DNA of 8,935 bases. Source: Actinomycetota bacterium (lineage in GTDB: Bacteria > Actinomycetota > Acidimicrobiia > Acidimicrobiales > JAHWLA01). The translations under genes and the position numbers were made by a program. The stretch lies in assembly GCA_019347595.1 (NCBI GenBank), contig JAHWLA010000106.1:1-8935 (forward strand), in the 5' to 3' direction. This document shows positions 1 to 6,672 of the stretch, piece after piece (position 1 is the first letter of the stretch; every line of letters starts with the position of its first letter). The notes beneath the pieces are model-generated. The model saw only the letters and a program-made list of their open reading frames with translations. It was not told the DNA's origin and did not search any database.

Positions 1-352
1 CCAGCTCGTAGCCGAGGTGTTCCAGCCGGACGTACCGGTCGTAGGAATCCGTTCCCGGGTCGTAGTGCACTCCCGGGGTCCCGTAGTTCTCCAGGGCGTG
101 CGTGCAGTTCACGTCACCCTTGTAGTAGCGGACCGTCACCTTCGCACCGGTCAACCCCCACGACCGGAGCGTGTTGTCCATGGTGGACCACATGTTGCAG
201 TCGGTTCCGTCACCGAACGAGTTGTAGCCGTGGATATACACGACGGGTTTGCTGCGGTTGTCCGTTCTCGCCTCGGCCGCAGGCGCAGGCAGGACGACGA
301 GGGCAAGGATCACGCCGAAAACGGTCGCGACCTTGCCAAGGCGGTGGTACAT
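1..352 (-). CDS. Secreted alpha/beta hydrolase (lipase/esterase-like), 3' end outside window
   Basis: This is the first 117 codons of a gene that leaves the window at its left edge, so the stop codon is not seen. It starts at ATG 352-350, just after a purine-rich GGGGGAG stretch. The N-terminus is a classical signal peptide: a basic start (H3, R4, K7), a hydrophobic core at about residues 8-21, and an AEA cleavage motif at residues 26-28. The mature part opens with PVVYIHGYNS, whose His-Gly at residues 41-42 is typical of the oxyanion loop of alpha/beta hydrolases. Two cysteines (C52 in a DGTDC motif, and one in GDVNC) could pair outside the cell. The nucleophile elbow (GxSxG) and the rest of the triad would lie in the missing part, so the family is probable but lipase or esterase activity is not shown. 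It lies downstream of the MFS exporter on the same strand, 114 bp away. Confidence 0.72.
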   Translation of the reverse strand, partial: MYHRLGKVATVFGVILALVVLPAPAAEARTDNRSKPVVYIHGYNSFGDGTDCNMWSTMDNTLRSWGLTGAKVTVRYYKGDVNCTHALENYGTPGVHYDPGTDSYDRYVRLEHLGYEL

Positions 353-373
353 AGCTCCCCCAACTCCGGCCAA

Positions 374-388
374 CCGGGACCGTCCCGG
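374..388. repeat. Short palindrome upstream of the secreted hydrolase gene
   Basis: Seven-base arms CCGGGAC and GTCCCGG flank a single C. The dyad sits 22-36 bp upstream of the ATG at 352, between the exporter stop and the hydrolase start. It could be an operator for the hydrolase or a weak hairpin after the exporter gene. The region is GC-rich, so a chance match is quite possible. Confidence 0.3.
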
Positions 389-466
389 ACAGCCGGGCGG
401 GGCGACTCTCCCCCCGAACGTCGCCTCTGTCAAGCGATCGGTCTTCGCCGCACCGCAACAGTCCGA

Positions 467-1669
467 TCAGCTCCTGCGCCCGCCCGTCCCGGCGCCGGTG
501 CGGTCGATGGTCGCGGTCAGGCCGATGCCCGCGGCGGCGAAGAGGAACAGCGCGGAAAGCACGTACACGGCGCGCACGTCGACAAGATCCGTGAGGATGC
601 CGCCCGCCAGCAGCGAGACGAGACGAGCGCCGTTCCAGAGCACGTCGTAGAGAGCGAAGACCCGGCCGCGCACGTCGGGCAGGACGAGCGTCTGCAGCGT
701 CGACTGGTAGGCGACCATGCCGGTCGACGTCGACATGCCGTAGGCGACGAGCGCGCCACCAGCCACGGCGGGATTCGCCACGGCAGCGAGGGTGATGTCG
801 ACACCGCCACGAACGGCGAACGGCGCGAACAGCCATCGTTTGTCGGCAGCGCGGATGAAACGCCGGAACAGCAGCGGACCGAGGGCGGCGCCGATCCCGA
901 TCGCCGCAAGCATGGCCCCGAAACCACTGGGCCCGAGCCCCAGCCATCGATCGGCGAGCACCACGAGGAGCCCGCTGGTCGCTCCGGCCGACATGGAGGC
1001 GAGAACCTGGACCACGGCCAGTCGGGACAGCAACGAGTCCGAACGCACGACGCGCACGCCATCGAGCGCGCCCGCCCAGCCGTGGACAACCGTGTCGGCG
1101 GGCATGCGGCCCGCGTCGAGCCCGGTGAGCAGCAAGGCAGAGGCGACGAAGGTTGCGGCGTTCACGGCGAAGGCGACCTCGGCCCCCCAGGCGGCGACGG
1201 CAAACCCGGCGAGTGGCGCCAAGACGATCTGCGCCACGACGGCTGCGGTCCACATGGCGCCGTTGGCCGTGACAAGGTCGTCATCGCCGACGACCTCCGG
1301 GAGGACGGAGCCTGCCGCCGGGTTGAACACGACCGCGCCCGCCGACAGTCCGAAGGCAACGGCGTAGGCGACGCCGACGGAGTCGGCCGCGAGGACGAGG
1401 CCGAGGGCGACGACGGTGCGGAAGAGGTCGGCGGCAACCATGAGCGTCCGCCGCGGCAGGCGGTCGGCCGCCAGACCGGCAACGGGACCGAGGAGCAGCA
1501 CCGGTAGCACCTCGAAGCCCACGGCGCCGGCGACGCCCACCCCCGAGCCCGTCAACTCGAACACCACCACGACGAGCGCCACGGTGTTGAACGCGTCGCC
1601 CGCGCGGGAGACGGTGTGGGCGAGGAAGAGTCGACGAAATTGCCCGCCTGCTCGGAGGAGCTCGATCAC
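467..1669 (-). CDS. MFS transporter, EntS/macrolide-exporter type (MFS_3-like)
   Basis: This is an integral membrane protein of the major facilitator superfamily, probably a proton-driven exporter of small molecules; its substrate cannot be read from sequence. The chosen GTG at 1669 gives 400 residues, the normal size. It begins with the usual short cytoplasmic lead (IELLRAGGQFRRLFLAHTVS) directly before the first helix. An in-frame GTG at 1735 would add 22 Arg/Pro-rich residues unlike an MFS N-terminus. Neither start has a clear ribosome binding site. Alternating hydrophobic segments fit 10-12 helices. The loop between helices 2 and 3 carries GLAADRLPRRTLMVAADL, a good version of the MFS motif A pattern G-x3-D-R-x-x-R-R. 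The gene follows the VKOR-like gene on the same strand and may share a transcript with it and the methyltransferase. Confidence 0.88.
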   Translation of the reverse strand: MIELLRAGGQFRRLFLAHTVSRAGDAFNTVALVVVVFELTGSGVGVAGAVGFEVLPVLLLGPVAGLAADRLPRRTLMVAADLFRTVVALGLVLAADSVGVAYAVAFGLSAGAVVFNPAAGSVLPEVVGDDDLVTANGAMWTAAVVAQIVLAPLAGFAVAAWGAEVAFAVNAATFVASALLLTGLDAGRMPADTVVHGWAGALDGVRVVRSDSLLSRLAVVQVLASMSAGATSGLLVVLADRWLGLGPSGFGAMLAAIGIGAALGPLLFRRFIRAADKRWLFAPFAVRGGVDITLAAVANPAVAGGALVAYGMSTSTGMVAYQSTLQTLVLPDVRGRVFALYDVLWNGARLVSLLAGGILTDLVDVRAVYVLSALFLFAAAGIGLTATIDRTGAGTGGRRS

Positions 1670-1790
1670 CGCGAGCAGTATCGATCTCGGGGCGTCACCG
1701 GCCCGCGGCGCAGGGCGCCGAAGCGGGCAACGCACGATCGCCGGGTCTGGCCGCTTCGCTCACGTCGGCGTCCGTCGTCGTCGATGGCGA

Positions 1791-1800
1791 ACGCATGCGT
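1791..1800. repeat. Perfect 10-bp palindrome ACGCATGCGT upstream of the MFS gene
   Basis: The self-complementary sequence ACGCATGCGT lies in the gap between the VKOR-like stop (1835) and the exporter start (1669). It could be a small operator half-site pair. A 10-bp palindrome in about 165 bp is only mildly unexpected, and no second copy was noticed. Confidence 0.2.
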
Positions 1801-1834
1801 GGCTCAGCCGCGGGACGTACCGGGCTCGGCGTCG

Positions 1835-2422
1835 TCAGCGGCCGAGGAGGCAGGCGGCCGCGGCGCGGGCCTCGGGCAGGACGTGCGGGACCATGGCGAC
1901 GCTGGCGGCCGAAGCGGCCAGGCACCACGAGCAGAAGCGGCCGTGCTTCGACGCCTGCTCGGCGGTGAGGTACACCCCTCCTGCTGCGTCGGCAGCGACC
2001 TTCGCCGCCAGGGCCAGTGGCAGCCACGGGCGCTGCCGCCATCGGTCGGCCGACCCCGCGCCTGCCAATGCCAGCGTGACCGCGTAGCCGGCGAGGCCCA
2101 GCGCGGCGTCGGGCGTCTTGAATAGTTGGTAGGCCTCGCCCGAGGCATCGACCCGCTCGGCGTCGAACAACCGCAGGGGAGGCTCGGGCAGCCGTCGCAG
2201 CACGCCCACCTGGTAGGCGGCCACGACCCCCATGGCGCCTGCGGCAACGAGCGACAGACGGGCGACACGACGGCGCTCGTCGAGGAACTCGCCGGCATGG
2301 CGTCGCAGGTCGTCGCTCACCCGCTCGGCCTCTGGTGACGTCGCCCGCCCGATCCCGCCCGGTCGGCCGCGAGCGGCGGCGGCGGGCGGGCCTGCCGGTC
2401 GTGCTCGTTGGTATGTGCCCAT
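1835..2422 (-). CDS. VKOR-like four-helix membrane protein with a single CxxC motif
   Basis: The protein has 195 residues from ATG 2422. A GTG at 2320, behind an AGAGG stretch, would give 161 residues and drop a Pro/Ala/Arg-rich lead, and may be the true start. Four hydrophobic segments lie at about residues 53-75, 104-122, 132-155 and 163-182. The last begins with FCSWCL (C164, C167), the position and form of the CxxC active site of vitamin K epoxide reductase (VKOR) family proteins, which reoxidise quinone-linked disulfide partners at the membrane. The segment AYQLFKTPDAALGLAGY matches the family pattern Y-x2-[LV]-F-x2-P-x-A-x2-G-x3-Y that precedes helix 2. The loop cysteine pair found before this segment in catalytic VKORs is absent. 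The protein is therefore a divergent VKOR relative, either using an external thiol partner or inactive. It lies 78 bp downstream of the methyltransferase gene, same strand. Confidence 0.68.
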   Translation of the reverse strand: MGTYQRARPAGPPAAAARGRPGGIGRATSPEAERVSDDLRRHAGEFLDERRRVARLSLVAAGAMGVVAAYQVGVLRRLPEPPLRLFDAERVDASGEAYQLFKTPDAALGLAGYAVTLALAGAGSADRWRQRPWLPLALAAKVAADAAGGVYLTAEQASKHGRFCSWCLAASAASVAMVPHVLPEARAAAACLLGR

Positions 2423-2500
2423 GATCTCGTCCTACCCCGGTCGGCGACGGCGGACGGCACTCCCCCGTCGTCGCAGCCCCCCACCCGGGCAGTGCACGGA

Positions 2501-3343
2501 TCACGCCGCTCTGGTGACCACACTCAGCCAGGGCATCTCGAGCTTGCCGTCCTGCTCGAACGGGGCCAACGACGGGCCCAGGGTGGCCCGGATGGCGCCG
2601 ACCTGGTCAGCGTCGAGCGAGGCGACGAGCTGCGCCACCGGTCCGGCCACCGACGTGTTGAACGTCCAGTAGTCGTCCGGGCTGTCGAAGCGCATGACAC
2701 CTGTGACCTCCTCGACCTCGACATCGGTGAACCCGCCTGCCGTGGCCAGCTCGCGGTTCCGGTCGGGCGCGGACAGTGAGAAGACGCCTCCCGGCGCGAA
2801 CGGGTCGCCCGGCGGGGCGTGGCCGTTCTGGAGCAGGGCCAGCACGATCTGGAAGAGCCACGGATTACGGTCGGGCGGGCCCCACGTGGCGTACGCGAAC
2901 CGGCCACCCGGGCGCAGCACGCGGCGGATCTCCCCCATGGCCCGCTCCTGCTCGGGCACCAACATGAGCCCGAATCGCGACAGCACACCGTCGACGCTGT
3001 CGTCGGGCAGGTCGATCTGCTGGGCGTCGAGGACACGGCACTCGACGTTGTCGAGGCCCTGTCGCTCGGCGCCGCGCTGCGCCGCCTCCACCATGGCGGG
3101 AACGAAGTCGCTCGAGATGAGCCGGCCGGTCGGGCCGAGACGGCGAGCGGCAAGGAAACCGGTCTCGCCTGGCCCGGCAGTCACCTCCAACACCGTCTGG
3201 CCGGGTTGCGGGTCGACCTCGTCGACGAGCCGCTCCGAGACCGGCCGCGCCTCCTGGAACAGGCGATCGCGGTAGGACTCCCAGGCGGGCGCCACCGCGC
3301 TCCAGTGCTGCAAGGACTCCTGAGCGGGGCCGATGGGAGTCAT
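2501..3343 (-). CDS. Class I SAM-dependent methyltransferase (UbiE/Methyltransf_11-like)
   Basis: This is a 280-residue soluble enzyme expected to transfer a methyl group from S-adenosylmethionine to an unknown acceptor. Motif I is VLEVTAGPGETG at residues 51-62 (the glycine-rich SAM loop). It is followed by SSDFVPAMVEAAQRGAE (ribose-binding acidic region), then DAQQIDLPDDSVDGVLSRFG (motifs II-III) and the RRVLRPGGRFAYATWG strand that closes the Rossmann fold. The C-terminal third is family-variable and probably binds the substrate. ATG 3343 is chosen because GGAGGT lies 7 nt before it. The open frame continues upstream to 3847, but that stretch is antisense to another gene and has no domain character. 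The gene is divergent from the trehalase operon and the first of a possible minus-strand operon with the VKOR-like and MFS genes. No sigma-specific promoter motif was found upstream of it. Confidence 0.88.
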   Translation of the reverse strand: MTPIGPAQESLQHWSAVAPAWESYRDRLFQEARPVSERLVDEVDPQPGQTVLEVTAGPGETGFLAARRLGPTGRLISSDFVPAMVEAAQRGAERQGLDNVECRVLDAQQIDLPDDSVDGVLSRFGLMLVPEQERAMGEIRRVLRPGGRFAYATWGPPDRNPWLFQIVLALLQNGHAPPGDPFAPGGVFSLSAPDRNRELATAGGFTDVEVEEVTGVMRFDSPDDYWTFNTSVAGPVAQLVASLDADQVGAIRATLGPSLAPFEQDGKLEMPWLSVVTRAA

Positions 3344-3350
3344 GTCGCTC

Positions 3351-3356
3351 ACCTCC
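3351..3356 (-). promoter_or_regulatory. Ribosome binding site GGAGGT of the methyltransferase
   Basis: GGAGGT lies 7 nt upstream of ATG 3343. It decides that start over the longer open frame reaching 3847 and over the GTG at 3352 that overlaps the site. Confidence 0.75.
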
Positions 3357-3436
3357 GTGACTGGCGTTCGCGCCCCACCGTAGGAGCCCATGCCGAGCCC
3401 TGCACGCGCTCGCGACCAGCCGCCGACGGGGGCGAC

Positions 3437-3463
3437 GGAATCGTGATCGCCGGTGAACGGGTT
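3437..3463 (+). promoter_or_regulatory. SigR/SigH-type ECF promoter of the trehalase operon
   Basis: GGAAT at 3437-3441 and GTTG starting at 3461 are separated by 19 nt, matching the GGAAT-N16/19-GTT consensus of SigR/SigH-type ECF sigma factors. The expected start of transcription, near 3470, would leave a leader of about 15 nt that just contains the ribosome binding site at 3472-3480. The same element occurs upstream of three other transcription units in this window. The match is read from sequence; its recognition by the sigma factor at 6669-7229 is inferred. Confidence 0.6.
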
Positions 3464-3471
3464 GCCACCGT

Positions 3472-3480
3472 GGAGGTGAG
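3472..3480 (+). promoter_or_regulatory. Ribosome binding site GGAGGTGAG of the first membrane protein
   Basis: GGAGGTGAG ends 4 nt before ATG 3485; counted from GGAGGT the spacing is 7 nt. It fixes this start within an open frame that reaches back to 2819 antisense to the methyltransferase. Confidence 0.75.
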
Positions 3481-3484
3481 CGCC

Positions 3485-3898
3485 ATGGCGGAGTTCGAGC
3501 CGACAGCAGCGCTGGTGGCCGGGTTCGCAGGGACGGTGGTGATGACGGCGCTTATGCAGATGTCGGCGGCGGCAGGCCTGACCGGAATGCCGCCGATGCC
3601 GCTCGTGATGGGGTCGATGGTCTCCGGCGACCGGTCCACGGCAACGGGGATCGGTACCGCCATCCACCTCATGATGGGCACCGTCCTGTTCGGGCTCGCC
3701 TATGCCGCCGCCTTCACGGCCGTCGGCGGGTCGGTGGACGCCGCGACGGTCGCCGCGGACGACCGCGGCGAGCTCCGGTTGTCGGCGCCCGGAGTGTTGG
3801 GGAAGGACTGGGGAGGTATGACCCCCGTCGGGATGCTCATGGGACACGCGGCATACGGCTCCGTCCTCGCGTTGGTGTACGGCTGGGTGGCCGCGTGA
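3485..3898 (+). CDS. Small methionine-rich membrane protein, function unknown
   Basis: The 137-residue protein has three likely membrane segments: about residues 8-31, 55-82 and 116-136. I cannot name a family with confidence; the AGxxGTxxMT start and the HLMMGTVLFGLAYA segment recall small uncharacterised membrane proteins of the DUF6789/DUF1440 sort. Thirteen residues are methionine (about 9%), most in or beside membrane segments (MTALMQM, GMPPMPLVMGSM, HLMM, GMLMG). This is high for such a GC-rich genome, and methionines could bind soft metals or absorb oxidants, but this is speculation. It is the first gene of a three-gene coupled operon. Its stop overlaps the next start as GTGA, and the SigR-type element at 3437-3463 precedes it. 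Confidence 0.75.
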   Translation: MAEFEPTAALVAGFAGTVVMTALMQMSAAAGLTGMPPMPLVMGSMVSGDRSTATGIGTAIHLMMGTVLFGLAYAAAFTAVGGSVDAATVAADDRGELRLSAPGVLGKDWGGMTPVGMLMGHAAYGSVLALVYGWVAA

Positions 3899-4386
3899 TC
3901 GGCGGTCGGGCGCACACCGGCGACATCGCCGCGGTGCGGCTGGGAGCGGTGGCCGCCGCCGTGGGCAAAGGGTTGGCTGCGGGGGTCGTCGGAACCGCAG
4001 CGATGACCGTGTCGAGCACCGTCGAGGCCAAGCTGCGCAAGCGGGAGCCGAGCACGACGCCTGCCCGGGCAGCCAGCAAGGTATTGGGCGTGGCGCCTGT
4101 CGACGAGCAGGGCGAGCACCGGTTCAACAACCTCGTGCACTGGGCCTACGGCACCGGATGGGGCGCCGTCCGCGGGCTGCTGGCCGCCGTAGGGCTGCGG
4201 GGCGCACCGGCCGCGGCCGCCCACCTGGGAGCGGTGTGGGGCGCCGAGCAGGTTGTCGTGCCCGCCACCGGGGCGGCGCCGCCCGCCACGGAATGGGGCG
4301 CCACCGAGGTCGCCGTCGATCTGTGGCACCACGTCGTCTACGTGACGGCCACGAGCGCCGCCTACGCCTGGCTCGACGCACGATGA
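3895..4386 (+). CDS. Small membrane-associated protein, DUF1440/YagU-like in pattern
   Basis: The 163-residue protein starts at GTG 3895, overlapping the previous stop by four bases (GTGA). No separate ribosome binding site is seen, so it probably depends on translational coupling. Weakly hydrophobic segments lie at about residues 21-40, 80-100, 108-125 and 143-158. The AGVVGTAAMT segment repeats the AGxxGTxxMT signature of the preceding protein, and NLVHWAYGTGWGAVRG resembles the HWxYGxxWG pattern I associate with YagU-like (DUF1440) membrane proteins. The two small proteins may be distant relatives that work together. A charged stretch near residues 42-52 (KLRKREPSTTP) looks like an exposed loop. 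The role is unknown; the constant partner here is the GH15 enzyme, whose start overlaps this stop as ATGA. Confidence 0.72.
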   Translation: MIGGRAHTGDIAAVRLGAVAAAVGKGLAAGVVGTAAMTVSSTVEAKLRKREPSTTPARAASKVLGVAPVDEQGEHRFNNLVHWAYGTGWGAVRGLLAAVGLRGAPAAAAHLGAVWGAEQVVVPATGAAPPATEWGATEVAVDLWHHVVYVTATSAAYAWLDAR

Positions 4387-6212
4387 GCGACGCCGGTCCC
4401 CCGGCCATCGCCGACTACGCGTTGCTGTCGGACAGCCAGGGCGCTGCGTTGGTGAGCCGAAGCGGTTCCATCGACTGGGCATGCCTCCCTCGGTTCGACT
4501 CGCCCGCCACCTTCGCCCGCATCCTCGACGACGACGCGGGTCACTGGCGCTTGGCGCCCACCGAGGCGTTCGCGGTGTCACGCCGCTACGTCGACGGGTC
4601 GATGGTGTTGCGCTCGGAGTTTCGGACGCCGTCGGGCACGGTAACGGTGACCGACGCACTGGTGTTCATGCCGCTCGAACGCGGTCATGGGATCGGGCAC
4701 CGGGCGCCGCACGCCGTCGTCCGTCTGGTCGAGGGCGTCGAGGGCGAGGTGGAGGTGGCGTCCGAGGTCGCTCCCCGCCCCGAGTACGGCCTCACCCGCC
4801 CCCGGTGGCACCCGGTCACGGGCGGCGCCGTCTGCCGCGGCGGGCCGACCGCCTACGTCCTGTCGTGCCCGGCGCCCGTCCATGTCGACGACGCGACGGC
4901 ACGGTCGTCGTTCGTGGTGCGGCCTGGTGAGCGATTCGGCCTGGCCCTGCGGGCGTCGGGCCCGTGGGCCGGTACCGCGTCGGCGTGGACGACCGACCAG
5001 GTGCGGGCCTGGCTGTACGGCACCGTTCGGGGCTGGCAGTCGTGGTCCGCCCTGCACCAGGGCTACGAGGGGCCGTGGGCCGACCTCGTGCATCACAGCG
5101 GCCGCGTGCTCCAGGCGCTGACGTACGCGCCCACCGGTGCGATGATCGCAGCGCCGACGACCTCGCTGCCCGAGGCCATCGGGGGCGAGCGCAACTGGGA
5201 CTACCGCTACGCGTGGGTCCGCGACGCCAGCCTCACGCTCTCGGCGCTGTGGGTGGCTGCCTGTCCGGACGAGGTGTCGGGCTTCTTCCGGTTCTTCGTG
5301 ACCGCCGCCGGCGCGTCGGACGACGACGGCGACGCCCTCCAGATCCTCTACGGGGTCGGCGGGGAGCGCCGAGTCGACGAGCACGAGCTCGACCATCTCG
5401 CCGGACATCGCGGGAGCCGTCCCGTGCGGGTAGGGAACGCCGCGTGGCGCCAGTCGCAGCTCGACGTGTACGGCGAGCTCCTCGATGCCGCCGCCCTCTA
5501 CGCCGACCGGGTGGCCGCGCTGGACGACGCCACCGCCGGGTTCCTGTCCGACATGGCGGACCGGGCCGCGGCCCGGTGGCGGGAGGCCGACCACGGCATC
5601 TGGGAGATGCGGGGCGAGCCGCGTCACTTCCTGTACTCGAAGCTCATGTGCTGGGTGGCCCTCGACCGGGCGGCGGGCTTGGCCGACCACTTGCGGGCCG
5701 GCGACCGACGGGCGCAGTGGTGTCGAGACCGCGATCTCGTCCGTGACGCCATCCTCGCCGAGGGGTGGAGCGACACGGCGAAGGCCTTCACCCAGTCGTT
5801 CGGCGACGACGACCTCGACGCGTCGGCGCTCATGATCCCGATCGTGGGATTTCTCCCGGCTGACGACCCGCGTGTGCGGGCGACGGTGGACGCGGTGGCC
5901 GAACACCTCACCGACGACCGCGGGCTCGTGTACCGCTACCGCGCGGCCGACGGCCTCGGCGGCGAGGAGGGCGCCTTCGGCATCTGCACGTACTGGCTGG
6001 CCCATGCCCTCGCCCTGGCAGGCGACCTCGACCGCGCCCGGTCGTCGTTCGAGGCGATCACGTCGCTCGCCAACGATGTCGGCCTGTTGGCCGAGGAGGT
6101 CGACGGGCGCACGGGTGAGATGCTCGGCAACTTCCCGCAAGCGTTCACTCACATCGGGCTCATCAACGCCGCCCACGCCATCGCCGAGGCGGAGCGACGA
6201 CAACAAGCGTGA
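4383..6212 (+). CDS. Glycoside hydrolase family 15, trehalase/glucoamylase type
   Basis: This is a 609-residue cytoplasmic enzyme (no signal peptide) expected to hydrolyse an alpha-glucosidic bond with inversion. Actinobacterial proteins of this architecture include trehalases, but glucoamylase or dextran-type specificity cannot be excluded. Residues 1 to about 200 form the beta-rich N-terminal domain with the hallmark IADYALLSDSQGAALVSRSG and SIDWACLPRFDSP. The (alpha/alpha)6 barrel follows. It has the substrate-binding motif RNWDYRYAWVRDA at 270-282, the general acid E408 in GIWEMRG followed by RHFLYSKLMCWVALDRA, and the likely base E571 (or E572) in LLAEEVD. The C-terminal signature MLGNFPQAFTHIGLINAA is also present. 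ATG 4383 is chosen because it overlaps the upstream stop (ATGA) and starts exactly at the conserved N-terminal domain; the open frame back to 4158 is antisense-like filler. The SigR-type element before the operon suggests stress control of trehalose or glucan turnover. Confidence 0.92.
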   Translation: MSDAGPPAIADYALLSDSQGAALVSRSGSIDWACLPRFDSPATFARILDDDAGHWRLAPTEAFAVSRRYVDGSMVLRSEFRTPSGTVTVTDALVFMPLERGHGIGHRAPHAVVRLVEGVEGEVEVASEVAPRPEYGLTRPRWHPVTGGAVCRGGPTAYVLSCPAPVHVDDATARSSFVVRPGERFGLALRASGPWAGTASAWTTDQVRAWLYGTVRGWQSWSALHQGYEGPWADLVHHSGRVLQALTYAPTGAMIAAPTTSLPEAIGGERNWDYRYAWVRDASLTLSALWVAACPDEVSGFFRFFVTAAGASDDDGDALQILYGVGGERRVDEHELDHLAGHRGSRPVRVGNAAWRQSQLDVYGELLDAAALYADRVAALDDATAGFLSDMADRAAARWREADHGIWEMRGEPRHFLYSKLMCWVALDRAAGLADHLRAGDRRAQWCRDRDLVRDAILAEGWSDTAKAFTQSFGDDDLDASALMIPIVGFLPADDPRVRATVDAVAEHLTDDRGLVYRYRAADGLGGEEGAFGICTYWLAHALALAGDLDRARSSFEAITSLANDVGLLAEEVDGRTGEMLGNFPQAFTHIGLINAAHAIAEAERRQQA

Positions 6213-6357
6213 CGGGCCCCGCGGTTCGAGCGGGCGCCCGACGTCCTCGTCCGCGAAGCCGGCGCTCGGCGAATCGCGCCACCCCCGGCCACCGGTGCGG
6301 CGGAACCACCGGCAGCCGAGGGGTCGCGAGAGTCGGTCGCCCGACGACGGCCGGCCC

Positions 6358-6387
6358 TCCCTGCCCGATCGGCGGGTCGGGCAGGGA
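6358..6387 (-). terminator. Hairpin after the sigma/anti-sigma operon
   Basis: A perfect 11-bp inverted repeat (6358-6368 against 6377-6387) with an 8-nt loop lies directly against the anti-sigma stop codon at 6390-6388. There is no T-run on either side, as is common for actinobacterial terminators. It sits between convergent transcripts, so it could also stop the trehalase operon, whose last stop is 145 bp away. Confidence 0.7.
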
Positions 6388-6672
6388 TCATGCCGAGGAC
6401 CCGCTGTCCTCGCCGAGGCCCCGCTCGGCGAGCCGCTCGCCGAAGGCGCGCAGCCGCTCGACGGCCTCGGGGTCGACGCGCTCACCACGGCGGGCGAGTG
6501 CCACCTTGATCGCCTGGTACGTCTCGAGTTCCAGCCCGCAGCGCCGGCAGTGATCGAGGTGGCGGCGAACACGCCGCGCCGTCAGATCGTCCACCTGGCC
6601 GTCCAGGTATCGCTGCAACACCTGGGCCACCTCTGCGCAGGTCGCCTCTCGCCGCCGAATCCAGCCCTTCAT
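6388..6672 (-). CDS. Zinc-binding (ZAS) anti-sigma factor, RsrA-like
   Basis: This 94-residue protein should hold the adjacent ECF sigma factor inactive in the cytoplasm. The ZAS signature is H38-x3-C42-x2-C45 in RRHLDHCRRCGLE, with a further C12 26 residues before H38. This spacing is identical to the zinc ligands of Streptomyces RsrA (C11, H37, C41, C44), where oxidation to a disulfide between the first and last cysteines expels zinc and frees SigR. Unlike RsrA it has no other cysteines, so it looks like a minimal version of the switch. A helix (CAEVAQVLQRYLDGQVDD) precedes the finger, and a charged C-terminal region follows. The start overlaps the sigma stop (ATGA) and also has its own AAGGAG site. 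Redox sensing is inferred from ligand spacing. A non-redox ZAS anti-sigma factor is the alternative. Confidence 0.87.
   Translation of the reverse strand: MKGWIRRREATCAEVAQVLQRYLDGQVDDLTARRVRRHLDHCRRCGLELETYQAIKVALARRGERVDPEAVERLRAFGERLAERGLGEDSGSSA

Larger units (their letters stand above)
3344..3484. promoter_or_regulatory. Divergent intergenic region with mirror-image ribosome binding sites
   Basis: These 141 bp separate the methyltransferase (minus) from the membrane-protein/trehalase operon (plus). The ends form a 13-bp inverted repeat with one mismatch (3344-3356 against 3472-3484), because both genes use the same leader GGAGGTGAGCG[A/C]C directly before ATG. The plus side also holds the GGAAT-N19-GTT element at 3437-3463. 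No comparable element faces the methyltransferase. Confidence 0.6.

Noticed and set aside
353..466. SigR-type promoter for the secreted hydrolase
   Set aside because: No GGAAT on the minus strand in this gap. Only the short palindrome at 374-388 was seen.
17..1507. Long plus-strand open frame of 496 codons
   Set aside because: It is antisense to the MFS gene and to the secreted hydrolase. Its product is Arg/Gly/His/Asp-rich with no domain, as expected of the shadow of a high-GC gene.
3344..3847. Upstream extension of the methyltransferase frame
   Set aside because: The added 168 residues are low-complexity His/Arg/Gly sequence antisense to the membrane-protein gene, and a clear GGAGGT site marks ATG 3343.
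4290..4295. GGAAT inside the second small membrane gene as an internal promoter for the GH15 gene
   Set aside because: No GTT at the required spacing; the site is explained by codons.
4158..4382. Upstream extension of the GH15 frame
   Set aside because: It overlaps the preceding gene out of frame and is Arg/Gly-rich. The conserved GH15 N-terminal domain begins just after ATG 4383.
4578..6572. Minus-strand open frame of 664 codons
   Set aside because: It is antisense to the GH15 gene and partly to the intergenic hairpin. It shows no domain or membrane pattern and is explained by GC-rich codon bias.
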